Counted from the stretch's first letter, positions 32,264 to 41,855 are shown. The stretch: DNA of 46,884 nucleotides from Flavobacterium frigoris PS1 (GCF_000252125.1 NZ_AHKF01000030.1:1-46884); one strand, 5' to 3'. Notes: generated by a model from the letters alone, not told the origin. Made by a program: numbers and translations.

Positions 32264-33727
32264 TTAAAGCTTACTAATATAGCTACCGTATATATCCTTG
32301 AACTGATATCCTTCGGATATACGATCTTTACTCAACTTATTGTACTCTACTAAAGCCCAAAGAATAAATTCCTTCATAAAAAATTTATCTTCGTTAGCTA
32401 ATTCAGGTTGGTATTTTTTAATCAAAATCTCGAGTGGCACAATAGCACCCAAAATTCTTTGGTAGTCTTCATCACTGGCATCATCTAATAATTCAAAACC
32501 GCTTTCGGCAAAAAACCATTCGATCAAATCTGTATACTCTGTCGTTTCATTTGGCTTTTCCAATTTTTCGATTTTTGGAAAATAACCTGGGAAAAAAGTA
32601 TGAATGGCAGATCCCAGTAGGTTTTGAGCCACGGCAGCAGCTCCCTCCTGCTCTCCTTCGTAAACTAATTCTACTTTACCGGTTATGGATGGAATAATAC
32701 CCATAAAATCTGATAATCGCACGGTAGTCTTATCATCTCCAGATCTCAATGCTCGTCTTTCGGCTGTACTCAATAAATTCTCAAAAGCAGTAATGCTCAA
32801 CCTCGCACTCACCCCACTTTTATTATCAATATATTCGCTATCACGAGCTTCAAAACTGATTTGTTCTAATAAATCTCTGGCTAATGAAGGTACGTGAACC
32901 ATATCATTTTGTGATGCGTCCAGCTTAGCTTCTTGCTCTGTTATCGTTCTTGCAATTTTTATCGTTTCAGGATAGTGTGTCAATATTTGCGAACCTATAC
33001 GGTCTTTAAGTGGTGTCACAATACTTCCTCGATTTGTATAATCTTCTGGATTTGCTGTAAAGATGAACTGCATATCTAGTGGCATGCGCAATTTAAAACC
33101 ACGTATTTGAATATCGCCTTCCTGCAATATATTAAACAAGGCCACTTGAATACGGGCTTGTAAATCTGGTAGTTCATTAATCACAAAAATGCAGCGATTT
33201 GCCCTTGGGATCATCCCAAAATGAATAACACGATCATCTGCATACGATAACTTTAAATTTGCAGCTTTTATCGGGTCAACATCTCCTATTAAATCTGCTA
33301 CAGTAACATCTGGTGTAGCTAGTTTTTCTGAAAAACGTTCGCTTCTGTGCAACCAGGAAATTGGAGTCGCATCCCCATGGATTGCAATTAAATCTTTTGC
33401 AAAACGAGAAATAGGATTTAAAGGATCATCATTAATCTCTGAACCTGTAACAAACGGAATGTATTCGTCTAATAAATCAACCATTTTACGTGCTAATCTC
33501 GTTTTGGCTTGACCACGAAGACCTAATAAATTTATATTATGACGAGACAAAATAGCGCGTTCCATCTCTGGAATAACGGTATTCTCAAAACCGTGAACCC
33601 CTTCAAAAGCAGGTTTTCCTGATTTAATTCTATCTCTTAAATTATTCCTTAATTCATCCTTGATACTTTTGCTTTCGTATCCTGATGCTTTTAGTTCACC
33701 TAAAGTATTTATATTTTCTATTTTCAT
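32264..33727 (-). CDS. MoxR/magnesium-chelatase-type AAA+ ATPase
   Basis: A 487-residue AAA+ ATPase of the MoxR/ChlI-like clade. The Walker A region reads GLRGQAKTRLARKM (69-82), the Walker B strand CIFVINELPDLQARIQVALF lies near residue 180, and IQIRGFKLRMPLDMQFIFTA carries the helix-2/pre-sensor insert and sensor 1 strand typical of this clade (FTANPEDYTNRG). It lies 64 bp downstream of a vWA-domain gene; MoxR-vWA pairs act as chaperone-like machines that insert cofactors or remodel complexes. Biosynthetic Mg-chelatase is unlikely since there are no chlorophyll or cobalamin genes nearby. The client is unknown. Confidence 0.85.
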   Translation of the reverse strand: MKIENINTLGELKASGYESKSIKDELRNNLRDRIKSGKPAFEGVHGFENTVIPEMERAILSRHNINLLGLRGQAKTRLARKMVDLLDEYIPFVTGSEINDDPLNPISRFAKDLIAIHGDATPISWLHRSERFSEKLATPDVTVADLIGDVDPIKAANLKLSYADDRVIHFGMIPRANRCIFVINELPDLQARIQVALFNILQEGDIQIRGFKLRMPLDMQFIFTANPEDYTNRGSIVTPLKDRIGSQILTHYPETIKIARTITEQEAKLDASQNDMVHVPSLARDLLEQISFEARDSEYIDNKSGVSARLSITAFENLLSTAERRALRSGDDKTTVRLSDFMGIIPSITGKVELVYEGEQEGAAAVAQNLLGSAIHTFFPGYFPKIEKLEKPNETTEYTDLIEWFFAESGFELLDDASDEDYQRILGAIVPLEILIKKYQPELANEDKFFMKEFILWALVEYNKLSKDRISEGYQFKDIYGSYISKL

Positions 33728-33791
33728 CTTTTCAATTGTCTTTCTATCTTGTTTCTTTTCTCTTTATTCTATTCTCCCCTTTCTTTCAAAC

Positions 33792-34910
33792 CTACTTCAC
33801 CCTTTTCTTTCTATTCGTCTCATAATCCTCGAAAATCATTTCGCCCAAGCCCTTAAGCCCTGTATAAAATGCTTTCCCTTGATTGGCTTCGGTGAATTTA
33901 TTGACAAATTGTTGCAAATAAGGATCATTAGCAATCATAAAGGTGGTAATAGGGATATGCAGTTTGCGAGCTTGTTGCGCTTGACTGTAGCATTTATCAA
34001 CAATGTACTCATCAAGACCATTACTGTTCATATAATAAGAACCGTCACGTTCTCTTACGCAACTTGGTTTCCCATCAGTAATCATAAATATTTGCTTGTT
34101 GGTATTCCTTTTTCTACGCAATAAATCCATCGCCAGCTGTAAACCAGCAACAGTATTGGTATGGAAGGGACCTACTTTTAGATATGGCAAATCTTTGATT
34201 GCAATAGTCCAGGCATCATTTCCAAACACTAAAATATCTAAAGTGTCTTTTGGATAACGTGTCGTAATCAACTCTGCAAGAGCCATTGCTACTTTTTTAG
34301 CAGGAGTTATTCTGTCTTCTCCGTACAAAATCATACTGTGACTGATGTCAATCATCAATACAGTACTCATTTGCGATTTGTATTGGGTTTCCTCCACAAC
34401 CAAATCATTCTCTGTCAACATGAAATCTTCCATCCCATTATTAATTTGGGCATTTCGCAAACTCTCCGTCAAAGAAATTCGCTCTAAACCATCCCCAAAA
34501 TGAAATTCTCGAAATTCACCAGTATGCTCATCTCCGTTTCCAGAATGCTTGGTTTTATGATTACCGCTTCCAGAACGTTTTAAATTTCCAAAAATTTGGT
34601 CTAAAGCTTGTTGTCTGATAGCCCGCTCCGTTTTTGCCGTAATGCCAAGTCCTGATGTTCCATCTTCTTTGAGCTCATCGCGGATGTAGCCTTTTTTCTT
34701 TAAATCCTCGATAAAATCATCAATTGTGTAGTGTTCATCGGTGAGTTTATATTCCTTGTCTAGTTCGCGCAGCCAATCTATTGCTTCGTCAAAATCTCCC
34801 GAAGTGTGCGTAATTAACTCCTTGAAAATTCCAAAGAGTTTATCAAACGGAGATTGATTTGGAGCCTCATATTGCTTGAAATAAAAACCTTTTTTATTAT
34901 CATTTTCCAT
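33792..34910 (-). CDS. von Willebrand factor A domain protein, partner of the MoxR-like ATPase
   Basis: A 372-residue protein. Residues about 180-360 are a vWA domain with the MIDAS motif D188-I-S-H-S (VLMIDISHSMILYGEDR) and the later threonine and aspartate in IFMITDGKPS. The N-terminal 170 residues are charged and helical (DFDEAIDWLRELDKEYKLTD). It is the first gene of a two-gene unit with the downstream AAA+ gene. In such pairs the vWA protein binds the ATPase and the client in a metal-dependent way. No signal peptide or membrane segment is present, so it acts in the cytoplasm. Confidence 0.83.
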   Translation of the reverse strand: MENDNKKGFYFKQYEAPNQSPFDKLFGIFKELITHTSGDFDEAIDWLRELDKEYKLTDEHYTIDDFIEDLKKKGYIRDELKEDGTSGLGITAKTERAIRQQALDQIFGNLKRSGSGNHKTKHSGNGDEHTGEFREFHFGDGLERISLTESLRNAQINNGMEDFMLTENDLVVEETQYKSQMSTVLMIDISHSMILYGEDRITPAKKVAMALAELITTRYPKDTLDILVFGNDAWTIAIKDLPYLKVGPFHTNTVAGLQLAMDLLRRKRNTNKQIFMITDGKPSCVRERDGSYYMNSNGLDEYIVDKCYSQAQQARKLHIPITTFMIANDPYLQQFVNKFTEANQGKAFYTGLKGLGEMIFEDYETNRKKRVK

Positions 34911-35054
34911 AGACCTTAAAATTACATCATTTTAAAACAAGGCCTTGACAAACGATTATTAATATTTAGTTAAAATGAACTTTTACCAACATTCTATTTT
35001 AATTGGACCCTATTAAATGAAATAAGTCTAATTTTATATTTTTAAAAAATCAAA

Positions 35055-36287
35055 ATGCAACAACTCGAACATTGGGATATTCTTTTATCCAATCAAGTAG
35101 ATAAAAAAGCGTTTATCGAAACTATTCTTTCTGGTAAATCAACTGGAAAACTTAGTGCTTTTAATACCAAAAAGGGGATTCTTTTTTCGGACATCGCCAT
35201 TAATAAATTCATCAAAAAAGAATACCAATACGACACCATTGAAGCATCAGCAGAAACCATAAGGAAATTGAGTACATTTTCATCAGGAGAACGAAAAAAA
35301 GTGTTTTTAAAATATTGCATTAAGCAGCAACCTAGTTTTATCATTCTAGACAATCCTTTGGATCATTTAGATTTTAGCTCTAGAAAATCAATAACAATTG
35401 CTTTAGAGGAACTATCTAAAAAAATACCACTCATCCAGATTGTAAACCGGAATAGCGACTTGCTTTCCTTCATTCCGAAGAAAAGTCATGTGCTAAACAA
35501 CTCCTTTGTTTTAGAGGAATTAAAATCAATTGTAAAAAATCCGACCGTAAATTTCAATGGTATACCAGCTGCATTTGAACCCATTATTTTCAATGATAGC
35601 GTTTTAATTAAAATGAATAAAGTTTGTGTAAGTTATCAAGAAAAACCTGTTTTAAAAAATATTGATTGGACAATTAAAAAAGGAGATTTTTGGCAATTAT
35701 TAGGCCCAAATGGCTCAGGAAAAAGCACTTTGCTTTCTTTAATTACAGGAGAAAATGCAAAAGGATATGGTCAAGAAATCTATCTTTTTGGAAAAAAGAA
35801 AGGAAGTGGAGAAAGTATTTGGGATATAAAAAAGAATATTGGCTACTTTTCGACCGCCATGACTGACTTATTTCAAAAAAGAGACACTTTAGAGCAAATG
35901 ATTTTATCTGGCTTCTTTGACTCCATCGGCTTGTATACGCAACCTACTCATTTCCAGAAAAAGATTGTAACACAATGGCTTGAATTGATTGATATGAATC
36001 ATCTAAAAAACAGTACTTTCAATCAACTTTCCATAGGCCATCAAAGACTTGCTTTGATAGTAAGAGCGGTCCTTAAACACCCACCGCTAATAATTCTGGA
36101 TGAACCCGTAGAAGGTTTAGATGATGAAAATGCCGCGTTGGTAACTCAATTAATTACTCTTTTATCGCAAAAAACAGAGATGGCAATTTTATACGTTTCC
36201 CATAGAGTAGAACCTAATATAAAGCCAAATGCTACCTATGAATTAACTCCAAAAATCACAGGATCTATCGGTAAAATTCTAAATTGA
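35055..36287 (+). CDS. ABC-type ATPase with two nucleotide-binding domains (ModF/PhrA-like)
   Basis: A 410-residue protein without membrane segments, built of two ABC domains. The first (1-170) is degenerate: its Walker A is only SGKSTGKLSAF, but the signature FSSGERKKVF and the Walker B FIILDNPLDHLD are kept. The second (185-400) is complete: LLGPNGSGKSTLLSLITGE, signature LSIGHQRLALIVRA, Walker B PLIILDEPVEGLDDE and the switch His in YVSHRVEP. Proteins with this plan are labelled ModF or photorepair protein PhrA; a role in molybdate transport is doubtful because no transporter genes are close by. It is divergent from the vWA gene, with 144 bp between them. Confidence 0.8.
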   Translation: MQQLEHWDILLSNQVDKKAFIETILSGKSTGKLSAFNTKKGILFSDIAINKFIKKEYQYDTIEASAETIRKLSTFSSGERKKVFLKYCIKQQPSFIILDNPLDHLDFSSRKSITIALEELSKKIPLIQIVNRNSDLLSFIPKKSHVLNNSFVLEELKSIVKNPTVNFNGIPAAFEPIIFNDSVLIKMNKVCVSYQEKPVLKNIDWTIKKGDFWQLLGPNGSGKSTLLSLITGENAKGYGQEIYLFGKKKGSGESIWDIKKNIGYFSTAMTDLFQKRDTLEQMILSGFFDSIGLYTQPTHFQKKIVTQWLELIDMNHLKNSTFNQLSIGHQRLALIVRAVLKHPPLIILDEPVEGLDDENAALVTQLITLLSQKTEMAILYVSHRVEPNIKPNATYELTPKITGSIGKILN

Positions 36288-36301
36288 TTTTCTTATAATA
36301 T

Positions 36302-36395
36302 GGGCGTGACCACAAGAGTCGTGCTGGCCGTTCTTAATCCACCTAAAAAACGCGTGGGATTTCCACTTCCATCACTCACACGATACGCTGCTGTA
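36302..36395. repeat. GC-rich intergenic element between convergent genes
   Basis: A GC-richer block starting GGGCGTGACCACAAGAGTCG and ending near CACTCACACGATACGCTGC fills the gap between the ABC ATPase and ychJ genes. I recall similar GGGCGTG...GGTCGTGCT...CACTCAC elements between genes in other Bacteroidota genomes; that cannot be tested here. It has no good start or frame of its own. Confidence 0.4.
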
Positions 36396-36417
36396 AAAAT
36401 CGCTATGACTAAAGAAA

Positions 36418-36798
36418 CTAATAAAATTCACCATCAACATAAAACCATTTCCCACTCTCCTTCTTAAAAGTGGAGTGCTCATGGTGAATTTGCATCTGCA
36501 TTAAGTGATCCAGATAGAAAGCCTTAAACTCCACAGTATTATCTGTCGCCTGTAACACCTCTAACTTTATCCATTGATTGCTTTGAGACCAATCAAGAAT
36601 ATCTTTTTTATTGTGCTCTTTTCGAGTTGAAACATGGGTGGTTTGCACAAGATAATCAGCATTATGTGTCGCGTATGCGGAATAACGGGAACGCATTAAA
36701 ACGACTGCGGTAGCTGCGTTTTGGGTACCGTCAATATACTGTTTGCAACAATCCTTAAAATTTGTTTGGGAACCACAGTGGCAGGCTAACGCTTTCAT
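36418..36798 (-). CDS. ychJ: YchJ-family protein with N-terminal SEC-C motif
   Basis: A 126-residue protein. The N-terminal zinc-binding SEC-C motif is ACHCGSQTNFKDCCKQYIDG (C6, C8, C17, C18), followed by the YchJ core with LMRSRYSAYATHNADYLVQT and a cystatin/NTF2-like beta sheet ending in GKWFYVDGEFY. E. coli YchJ has about 150 residues and a second C-terminal SEC-C, which is absent here, as in many Bacteroidota. The function of YchJ is not established. It is the third gene of a minus-strand run of small genes, 8 bp after the 77-residue gene. Confidence 0.85.
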   Translation of the reverse strand: MKALACHCGSQTNFKDCCKQYIDGTQNAATAVVLMRSRYSAYATHNADYLVQTTHVSTRKEHNKKDILDWSQSNQWIKLEVLQATDNTVEFKAFYLDHLMQMQIHHEHSTFKKESGKWFYVDGEFY

Positions 36799-36806
36799 TG
36801 TATGTA

Positions 36807-37040
36807 CTAATTGGCTTGGCCATTAAGCGAAATAATAGATTGGTGCAATTGATTCAACAATACTTGGTATTTGCTAATTTCAATTAAATCTTCATCCTCT
36901 TCTGAATAGTCCAGTAATTCATCTAATACCTCGCTTACTTCGACTAGTTTATTATTGGCTTCTTTGGCATTTCTATTGGCAATTAAATCAATTACTTCTT
37001 GAACGCCTTTTTTCAAATCTGTAAATTTATTGTTTCCCAT
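36807..37040 (-). CDS. Small acidic helical protein, function unknown
   Basis: A 77-residue protein, almost entirely helical and acidic (EVSEVLDELLDYSEEDEDLI in the middle). It starts MGNNKFTDLKKGVQEVIDLI at the ATG at 37040. There is no signal peptide, motif or recognised family. It is sandwiched between a 50-residue gene (11 bp upstream) and ychJ (8 bp downstream), and therefore probably co-transcribed with both. Confidence 0.6.
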   Translation of the reverse strand: MGNNKFTDLKKGVQEVIDLIANRNAKEANNKLVEVSEVLDELLDYSEEDEDLIEISKYQVLLNQLHQSIISLNGQAN

Positions 37041-37051
37041 GGGATTTGCTT

Positions 37052-37204
37052 TTAATTAGTTCCTGACGCATTCGCCTCATTAAATTTCTTTACAATCTGT
37101 TTCAATTGTTCTTTGCGAGTGATTTCAGCCTGCTTTACCCTGTCCTGGGCTTTGTGCAACTTATCGTTATGCTTTTTAATGTTTTTCTCGTTGTTTCTGC
37201 TCAT
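37052..37204 (-). CDS. Very small basic helical protein
   Basis: A 50-residue frame from ATG 37204 to TAA 37052. It encodes a highly charged single helix (KNIKKHNDKLHKAQDRVKQA followed by EITRKEQLKQIVKKFNEANA). It has normal codon use, a clean start, and an 11-bp gap to the next gene on the same strand, which supports it as a real gene that automated calling can miss because of its size. Nothing is known about its role; RNA or nucleic-acid association would fit the charge pattern. Confidence 0.55.
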   Translation of the reverse strand: MSRNNEKNIKKHNDKLHKAQDRVKQAEITRKEQLKQIVKKFNEANASGTN

Positions 37205-37669
37205 AATACTATTTCTTACATTGCAATTTAAATCCCGTTATTCTAAAATAATCAATACAACTAATTAGATTTTATAAAACAAGTCAAATTCCCTCAGCGT
37301 GATTCTATTTAATTTCTCTGTAAAGTTCGGCATTTTTAATACAATAAAAAATTATTCCGAAATGAGATAAGTTGACTTCTTCCATTTTTATTTCCTTATC
37401 ACAAACTAAGCTGCATTTCTATCTTTTTTTTTATAAAAAAAATCCATAGCGCTAATTGATTGATAAAAGTATTTGAAGTCAACTAGTAGACACAGAACCC
37501 ACAATAAAACATTGAATTAATTAGGTGTTTGAAAATAATTAATAAAAAAAAATATTAAATCTAAATCCATAAGATTTTTTAATTAATTTGCCTACATTAT
37601 AGTTACTAATGCATTCAAATATTTGAATTTTAATAATTTCAGTTATCCCAAATTGCCCAAATAAAACTA
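37205..37669. other. Divergent intergenic region without a gene
   Basis: These 465 very AT-rich bases separate the small minus-strand operon from the histidine kinase gene and must carry promoters for both. No convincing TAnnTTTG box, repeat or RNA structure was found. Confidence 0.5.
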
Positions 37670-40513
37670 ATGGAATCTAAAAATAAGTGGTCTAATTTAA
37701 TCAGTTGGTTTTTAACAAGGCCTAAAATTGCGGGGCTTATAGTTTCACTAGTCTTATGCAGCGTTGTGATCTTTGTTGCCTTCCAGCGTTATCAAATTCT
37801 GAAGGAAAACAAAAATAATGAAATGGACACGATCCTCTCAGGAGTTCATCAAAATATTGGACAATCCTTAAAAAACTGTTACGCAACTACATTGACACTA
37901 GCCCTAACTATTAATGATGAAGGCAAGCCTCAGAACTTTGATGAAATTGCGAAGCAGTTGTTAGCCTCAAACAACAGTATTAATTCAGTTCAATTAGTAC
38001 CTAATGGAATTATAAGCTATGTATATCCCATGCAAGGGAATGAAGCTGCAATGGGATTAAATATCCTAAAATCAAAGAAACTAAGAAAAGAAGCTTTACA
38101 ATCAATAGCTAATAAAAAAATGTACTTTGCAGGACCTTTTCAACTCAAGCAAGGTGGTGAAGGAATTGTGGGAAGATTTCCGGTTTATCACAAAGATAAA
38201 TTTTGGGGATTTTCTGCTGTTATAATAAGGTTAGAAACTTTACTTAAAACATCAGGGATACATGCAATAGACAAATCAAAATACTATTTTCAATTATCGA
38301 AAATTAATCCAAATACTTCAAAGGAAGAATTTTTCCTGCCTATGAAAGGTAACTTCTCCCAGAAAAATTATGTGTCCGAATACATCCCGGATGGAAACTG
38401 GAAAATATACTTGATCAGCAAAAATCCAAATGATGTTTACACACACTTAATGGCTCCTACTATTTTAGGATTTATTTTAGCCTTGTGTTTTGGTGTTTTT
38501 ATTGTCTTAATTTTTAAAAAACCAGCCGAACTACAACTTTTAGTAAATGAGCAAGCCACAAAACTAATCAATAGCGAAATAAAATTTAAAACTATATTTG
38601 ATCAAGCTTCAGTGGGCATTGCACGAATTGATTCCTACTCAGGGTATTTCATGGAAGTGAATAAAAAACATAGTGATTTGTTAGGATATTCGTTAGAGGA
38701 AATTAAAAATAAAAATTTTCAATCTGTCACTCACCCTGACGATCTCGATGATGATTTAGCTAACTTAGGAAAGCTCAGGAGAGGAGAAATTCGAGAGTAT
38801 TCAATGGAAAAAAGATACATCACAAAATTAGGAAAAGTGATTTGGATAAACCTCACTGTTTCTCCGATGTGGGAAATCAATAAACAAGCGACAACCCACA
38901 TTGCAATTGTTGAAGATATCTCAGCTATCAAAGAAAGTGAAGAGCTACTCAAAAAAAGTGAAGTTCGGTTCAAAAGTTTGTTTGACGACTCCCCTTTAGC
39001 GCTATGGGAAGAAGACTATTCAGCAGTAAAAAACTATCTTTTCGAATTAAATCTAATCAATGAAGAACCAGAAATTGTGACAGCCTTTTTAGAGAGCCAT
39101 CCAGAAATAATACAAAAATGTTTCTCTTTGATTAAAGTTCTCAATGTCAACAATCAATGCTTGATTCAATATGCACCAAAAACAAAACTTCAACATCTTA
39201 GCAGTACTGATATTATATTAGGTAAAGATATACCTCATTATTTCATAAAACATCTTGGAGCCATTTGCCAAGGGAATAATCATTTAAATATAGATGCTAA
39301 TATAAAAAACCCTAAAGGCGAAATAAGGGATATTCATCTTATTTATAGTGTAGTCAAAGGATATGAAGATACATTAGAAAGAGTAATTATCGCTACAGAA
39401 GATATAACTGAACGTAAATCTGCTGAAAAAACAGCCTTAAAGACGCAACAAAAAATAGAATCTTTAATAAATACAGTTGATGGTATTGTGTGGGAATGTG
39501 ATGCCGAAACATTAAATTTTTCTTTCATTAGTGAAAAAGTAAAAGATATATTGGGATATACTCCAGAGCAGTGGACCTCAAGCCCAAGTTTCTGGAAAGA
39601 TCATATACACCCCGATGACACTTCTTGGGTTCAGAATTACTGCAGAACAAAAGTAGATGCAAATTCAAACCATGATTTTGAATACCGAATGATTGCCAAA
39701 AACGGTTCTTCGGTATGGCTTAGAGACATTGTAAATATAGTTGTTGAAACTGGCACAGCAACAAGTATGCGAGGCATAATGATTGATATTACAAAAACTA
39801 AAGAAGCGGAAAAAGAATTAAATAACTCCTTTAACTTAGTTACCGAACAAAACCAAAGGCTATTAAATTTTTCTTATATAGTATCTCATAACTTAAGATC
39901 CCATACGAGTAATATTGCATCAATAGTAAATTTAATTGAAATATCGGAGACAGATGAAGAGAGAAACGAGATGGTCCAATTATTAAAGACTGTTTCTGAC
40001 TCCTTAAATGAAACAATGGTTCACTTAAATGAAGTTATAAATATAAGAACAAACATTGGTTTAGTATCTGAATCAATCAACCTTCAACAATATATAGATA
40101 CCGCACAGAATGTCTTAACTGAACAAATAATATTAAATGATGTATCAATTACTACTATTATCCCAAAGAATATAACGGTTAATTATAACCCTGCATATCT
40201 AGAAAGTATCCTTTATAATATTATCTCCAATTCTATTCGTTACCGACACCCGCAACGAAAACCAGAAATCTCAATACAATGGTTTCTAGAAAATGATATG
40301 AATGTTCTACAAATATCAGATAATGGTGTAGGAATTGACCTTGTAAAAAATGCTGACAAAATTTTCGGGATGTACAAAACGTTCAGTAATAATCCAGATT
40401 CCAAAGGGATAGGCTTGTTTATTACTAAAAACCAAATTGAAGCCATGGGCGGTACCATAACAGTAGAAAGTGAACCAAATATGGGGACTACATTTAAAAT
40501 TTACATACAATGA
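37670..40513 (+). CDS. CHASE-PAS sensor histidine kinase
   Basis: A 947-residue inner-membrane sensor kinase. A first transmembrane helix (22-42, AGLIVSLVLCSVVIFVAFQR) and a second near 265-285 (PTILGFILALCFGVFIVLIF) enclose a CHASE sensor domain in the periplasm. PAS/PAC units follow at about 305-415 (FDQASVGIARIDS) and 595-710 (FEYRMIAKNGSSVWLRDIV), with a less typical PAS between them. The phospho-acceptor is probably H740 in YIVSHNLRSHTSN. The ATPase domain has the N box IISNSIRYRHP, G1 DNGVGIDL and G2 GIGLFITKNQIEAMGG. The ligand is unknown. The next gene, a response regulator, overlaps by four bases (ATGA), giving a coupled two-component pair. Confidence 0.9.
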   Translation: MESKNKWSNLISWFLTRPKIAGLIVSLVLCSVVIFVAFQRYQILKENKNNEMDTILSGVHQNIGQSLKNCYATTLTLALTINDEGKPQNFDEIAKQLLASNNSINSVQLVPNGIISYVYPMQGNEAAMGLNILKSKKLRKEALQSIANKKMYFAGPFQLKQGGEGIVGRFPVYHKDKFWGFSAVIIRLETLLKTSGIHAIDKSKYYFQLSKINPNTSKEEFFLPMKGNFSQKNYVSEYIPDGNWKIYLISKNPNDVYTHLMAPTILGFILALCFGVFIVLIFKKPAELQLLVNEQATKLINSEIKFKTIFDQASVGIARIDSYSGYFMEVNKKHSDLLGYSLEEIKNKNFQSVTHPDDLDDDLANLGKLRRGEIREYSMEKRYITKLGKVIWINLTVSPMWEINKQATTHIAIVEDISAIKESEELLKKSEVRFKSLFDDSPLALWEEDYSAVKNYLFELNLINEEPEIVTAFLESHPEIIQKCFSLIKVLNVNNQCLIQYAPKTKLQHLSSTDIILGKDIPHYFIKHLGAICQGNNHLNIDANIKNPKGEIRDIHLIYSVVKGYEDTLERVIIATEDITERKSAEKTALKTQQKIESLINTVDGIVWECDAETLNFSFISEKVKDILGYTPEQWTSSPSFWKDHIHPDDTSWVQNYCRTKVDANSNHDFEYRMIAKNGSSVWLRDIVNIVVETGTATSMRGIMIDITKTKEAEKELNNSFNLVTEQNQRLLNFSYIVSHNLRSHTSNIASIVNLIEISETDEERNEMVQLLKTVSDSLNETMVHLNEVINIRTNIGLVSESINLQQYIDTAQNVLTEQIILNDVSITTIIPKNITVNYNPAYLESILYNIISNSIRYRHPQRKPEISIQWFLENDMNVLQISDNGVGIDLVKNADKIFGMYKTFSNNPDSKGIGLFITKNQIEAMGGTITVESEPNMGTTFKIYIQ

Positions 40514-40905
40514 GAAAAAAAAACATATGGGTTATTGATGACGATCCAATCTACCAAATTCTCATTGATAAAATAATTAATAGATCGGGAAAATTCTCCT
40601 CTTTTTCTTCTTTTAAAAACGGGAAAGACGCTATCGACTCATTAGCCAATTCATTAAAGAAAAAGGACTCCCTGCCTGATTTAATTCTGTTAGATATTAA
40701 CATGCCCGTTATGAATGGATGGGAATTTATGGATGCATTTAGTCTCCTAAAACCGGAAATTAGTAACCAAATCAATATCTATATTGTAAGTTCATCCATC
40801 GCAGCTGAAGATAAAAACAAATCGAAAACCTACTCAGAGATTTTAGGCTATTTATCGAAACCAGTTTCCATAAACGATTTACTATTAATTGCTTCAAACG
40901 ATTAG
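40510..40905 (+). CDS. Single-domain response regulator
   Basis: A 131-residue receiver domain without an output domain. The acidic pocket is D10-D12 (IWVIDDDPIY), the phosphorylated aspartate D62 in LILLDINMPVMNGWEFMDAF and the conserved lysine K117 in YLSKPVS, preceded by the switch serine in YIVSSS. The start codon overlaps the stop of the histidine kinase gene, so it is almost certainly the kinase's partner. With no DNA-binding domain it must act by protein contact or as a phosphate relay or sink. Confidence 0.92.
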   Translation: MRKKNIWVIDDDPIYQILIDKIINRSGKFSSFSSFKNGKDAIDSLANSLKKKDSLPDLILLDINMPVMNGWEFMDAFSLLKPEISNQINIYIVSSSIAAEDKNKSKTYSEILGYLSKPVSINDLLLIASND

Positions 40906-40971
40906 AACAACATCGCAAATAGAAATCCCTTAAATTAAATACAGGATTCGCACGTTATAATATTTCGACAT

Positions 40972-41523
40972 TTACACTACTTCCCTTTTTATTTCCTCCA
41001 AGGTTTTATTAGTGAAGATTAATTGGTCTATAATTTCTTTTCTCAAAACATCTAAATCATCATATTCAAAATACTTGGCCCATGAAGTCAGATTAAGGAG
41101 GTTCCTTATTTGTTTGATTTTTTTAGTAGTTTCAAAGCTGGTTCGAAGAATTGCCCTTTCATCATAACTAGGATTGTTTTTATGCTGATAATTGACTGTG
41201 TTCTTGACATAATTCATCTCTATATAGTACAATTCATCCAAGACATTATCTGGGTAAAAACTAGTCCACGGTGCAAAACCTAATTTAAATTTTGATTCCG
41301 ACTCAGGTTCCAAAGGTTCTAAACGCCATTTGCTATTAGCTAATCGGCCCCAATGGTTCGACAACCGATACATTCCTACCTTAGTGTAATAATAACTACT
41401 GCCCGATTTGCTTGCATATTGCAACACTAAGCCTTCAATTTCTTCTATTGGAAATTCTTGGAACACACAGAAAGTGTTTTTAAAGGACTTGGGACTGGGA
41501 CGGAAGATTTTTTGCATGTACAA
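40972..41523 (-). CDS. Conserved flavobacterial protein, function unknown
   Basis: A 183-residue soluble protein with no motif I recognise. It begins MYMQKIFRPSPKSFKNTFCV, has an aromatic-rich middle (SSYYYTKVGMYRLSNHWGRL, then FAPWTSFYPDNVLDELYYIE) and a charged helical C terminus. An internal ATG at codon 3 (41517) is an alternative start. It is transcribed alone, divergent from the following small gene, with 83 bp between them. Its regular composition and convincing length argue for a true gene. Confidence 0.6.
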   Translation of the reverse strand: MYMQKIFRPSPKSFKNTFCVFQEFPIEEIEGLVLQYASKSGSSYYYTKVGMYRLSNHWGRLANSKWRLEPLEPESESKFKLGFAPWTSFYPDNVLDELYYIEMNYVKNTVNYQHKNNPSYDERAILRTSFETTKKIKQIRNLLNLTSWAKYFEYDDLDVLRKEIIDQLIFTNKTLEEIKREVV

Positions 41524-41569
41524 ATATAATCAGAATGTGCAGAACGTAGCGAGACAACTAATATTTGAT

Positions 41570-41577
41570 TAACTTTG
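41570..41577 (+). promoter_or_regulatory. Candidate -7 element TAACTTTG
   Basis: A perfect match to TAnnTTTG placed 29 bases before the ATG at 41607. A -33 element is not obvious. Confidence 0.5.
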
Positions 41578-41606
41578 CAACTTGAATTTTTTAAAACAAA
41601 TAGATT

Positions 41607-41855
41607 ATGACCAAAGGTGCCGAAGAAAGAATGTTACAAAAGGGAGTTTATACAGGAATAATTGAAAAAGATGAAAACAACAATTTCTTTTGTGGTGAAT
41701 TTCTTTTAGATTATAAAATGGTTATGGCCAAACACGTTGTTGGTGATATGATTACGATAAAAACAATCATCGAAAACCCTAGTGACATCAGCCACAACAA
41801 ATACCCGAAAAAATCAAAAAATTTCGATAAAGCAAATAACAAACCGCAGCAATAA
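41607..41855 (+). CDS. Small basic protein, function unknown
   Basis: An 82-residue protein. It starts MTKGAEERMLQKGVYTGIIE, includes the strand-like KMVMAKHVVGDMITIKTIIE and ends in a Lys/Asn-rich tail. No family is recognised. It is monocistronic, with a good -7 box 29 bases upstream. A promoter at the right distance and the protein-like composition support it as a gene. Confidence 0.55.
   Translation: MTKGAEERMLQKGVYTGIIEKDENNNFFCGEFLLDYKMVMAKHVVGDMITIKTIIENPSDISHNKYPKKSKNFDKANNKPQQ

Noticed and set aside
32264..34910. Magnesium chelatase subunits of tetrapyrrole synthesis
   Set aside because: No other cobalamin or chlorophyll genes are close; the pair fits generic MoxR/vWA remodelling machines.
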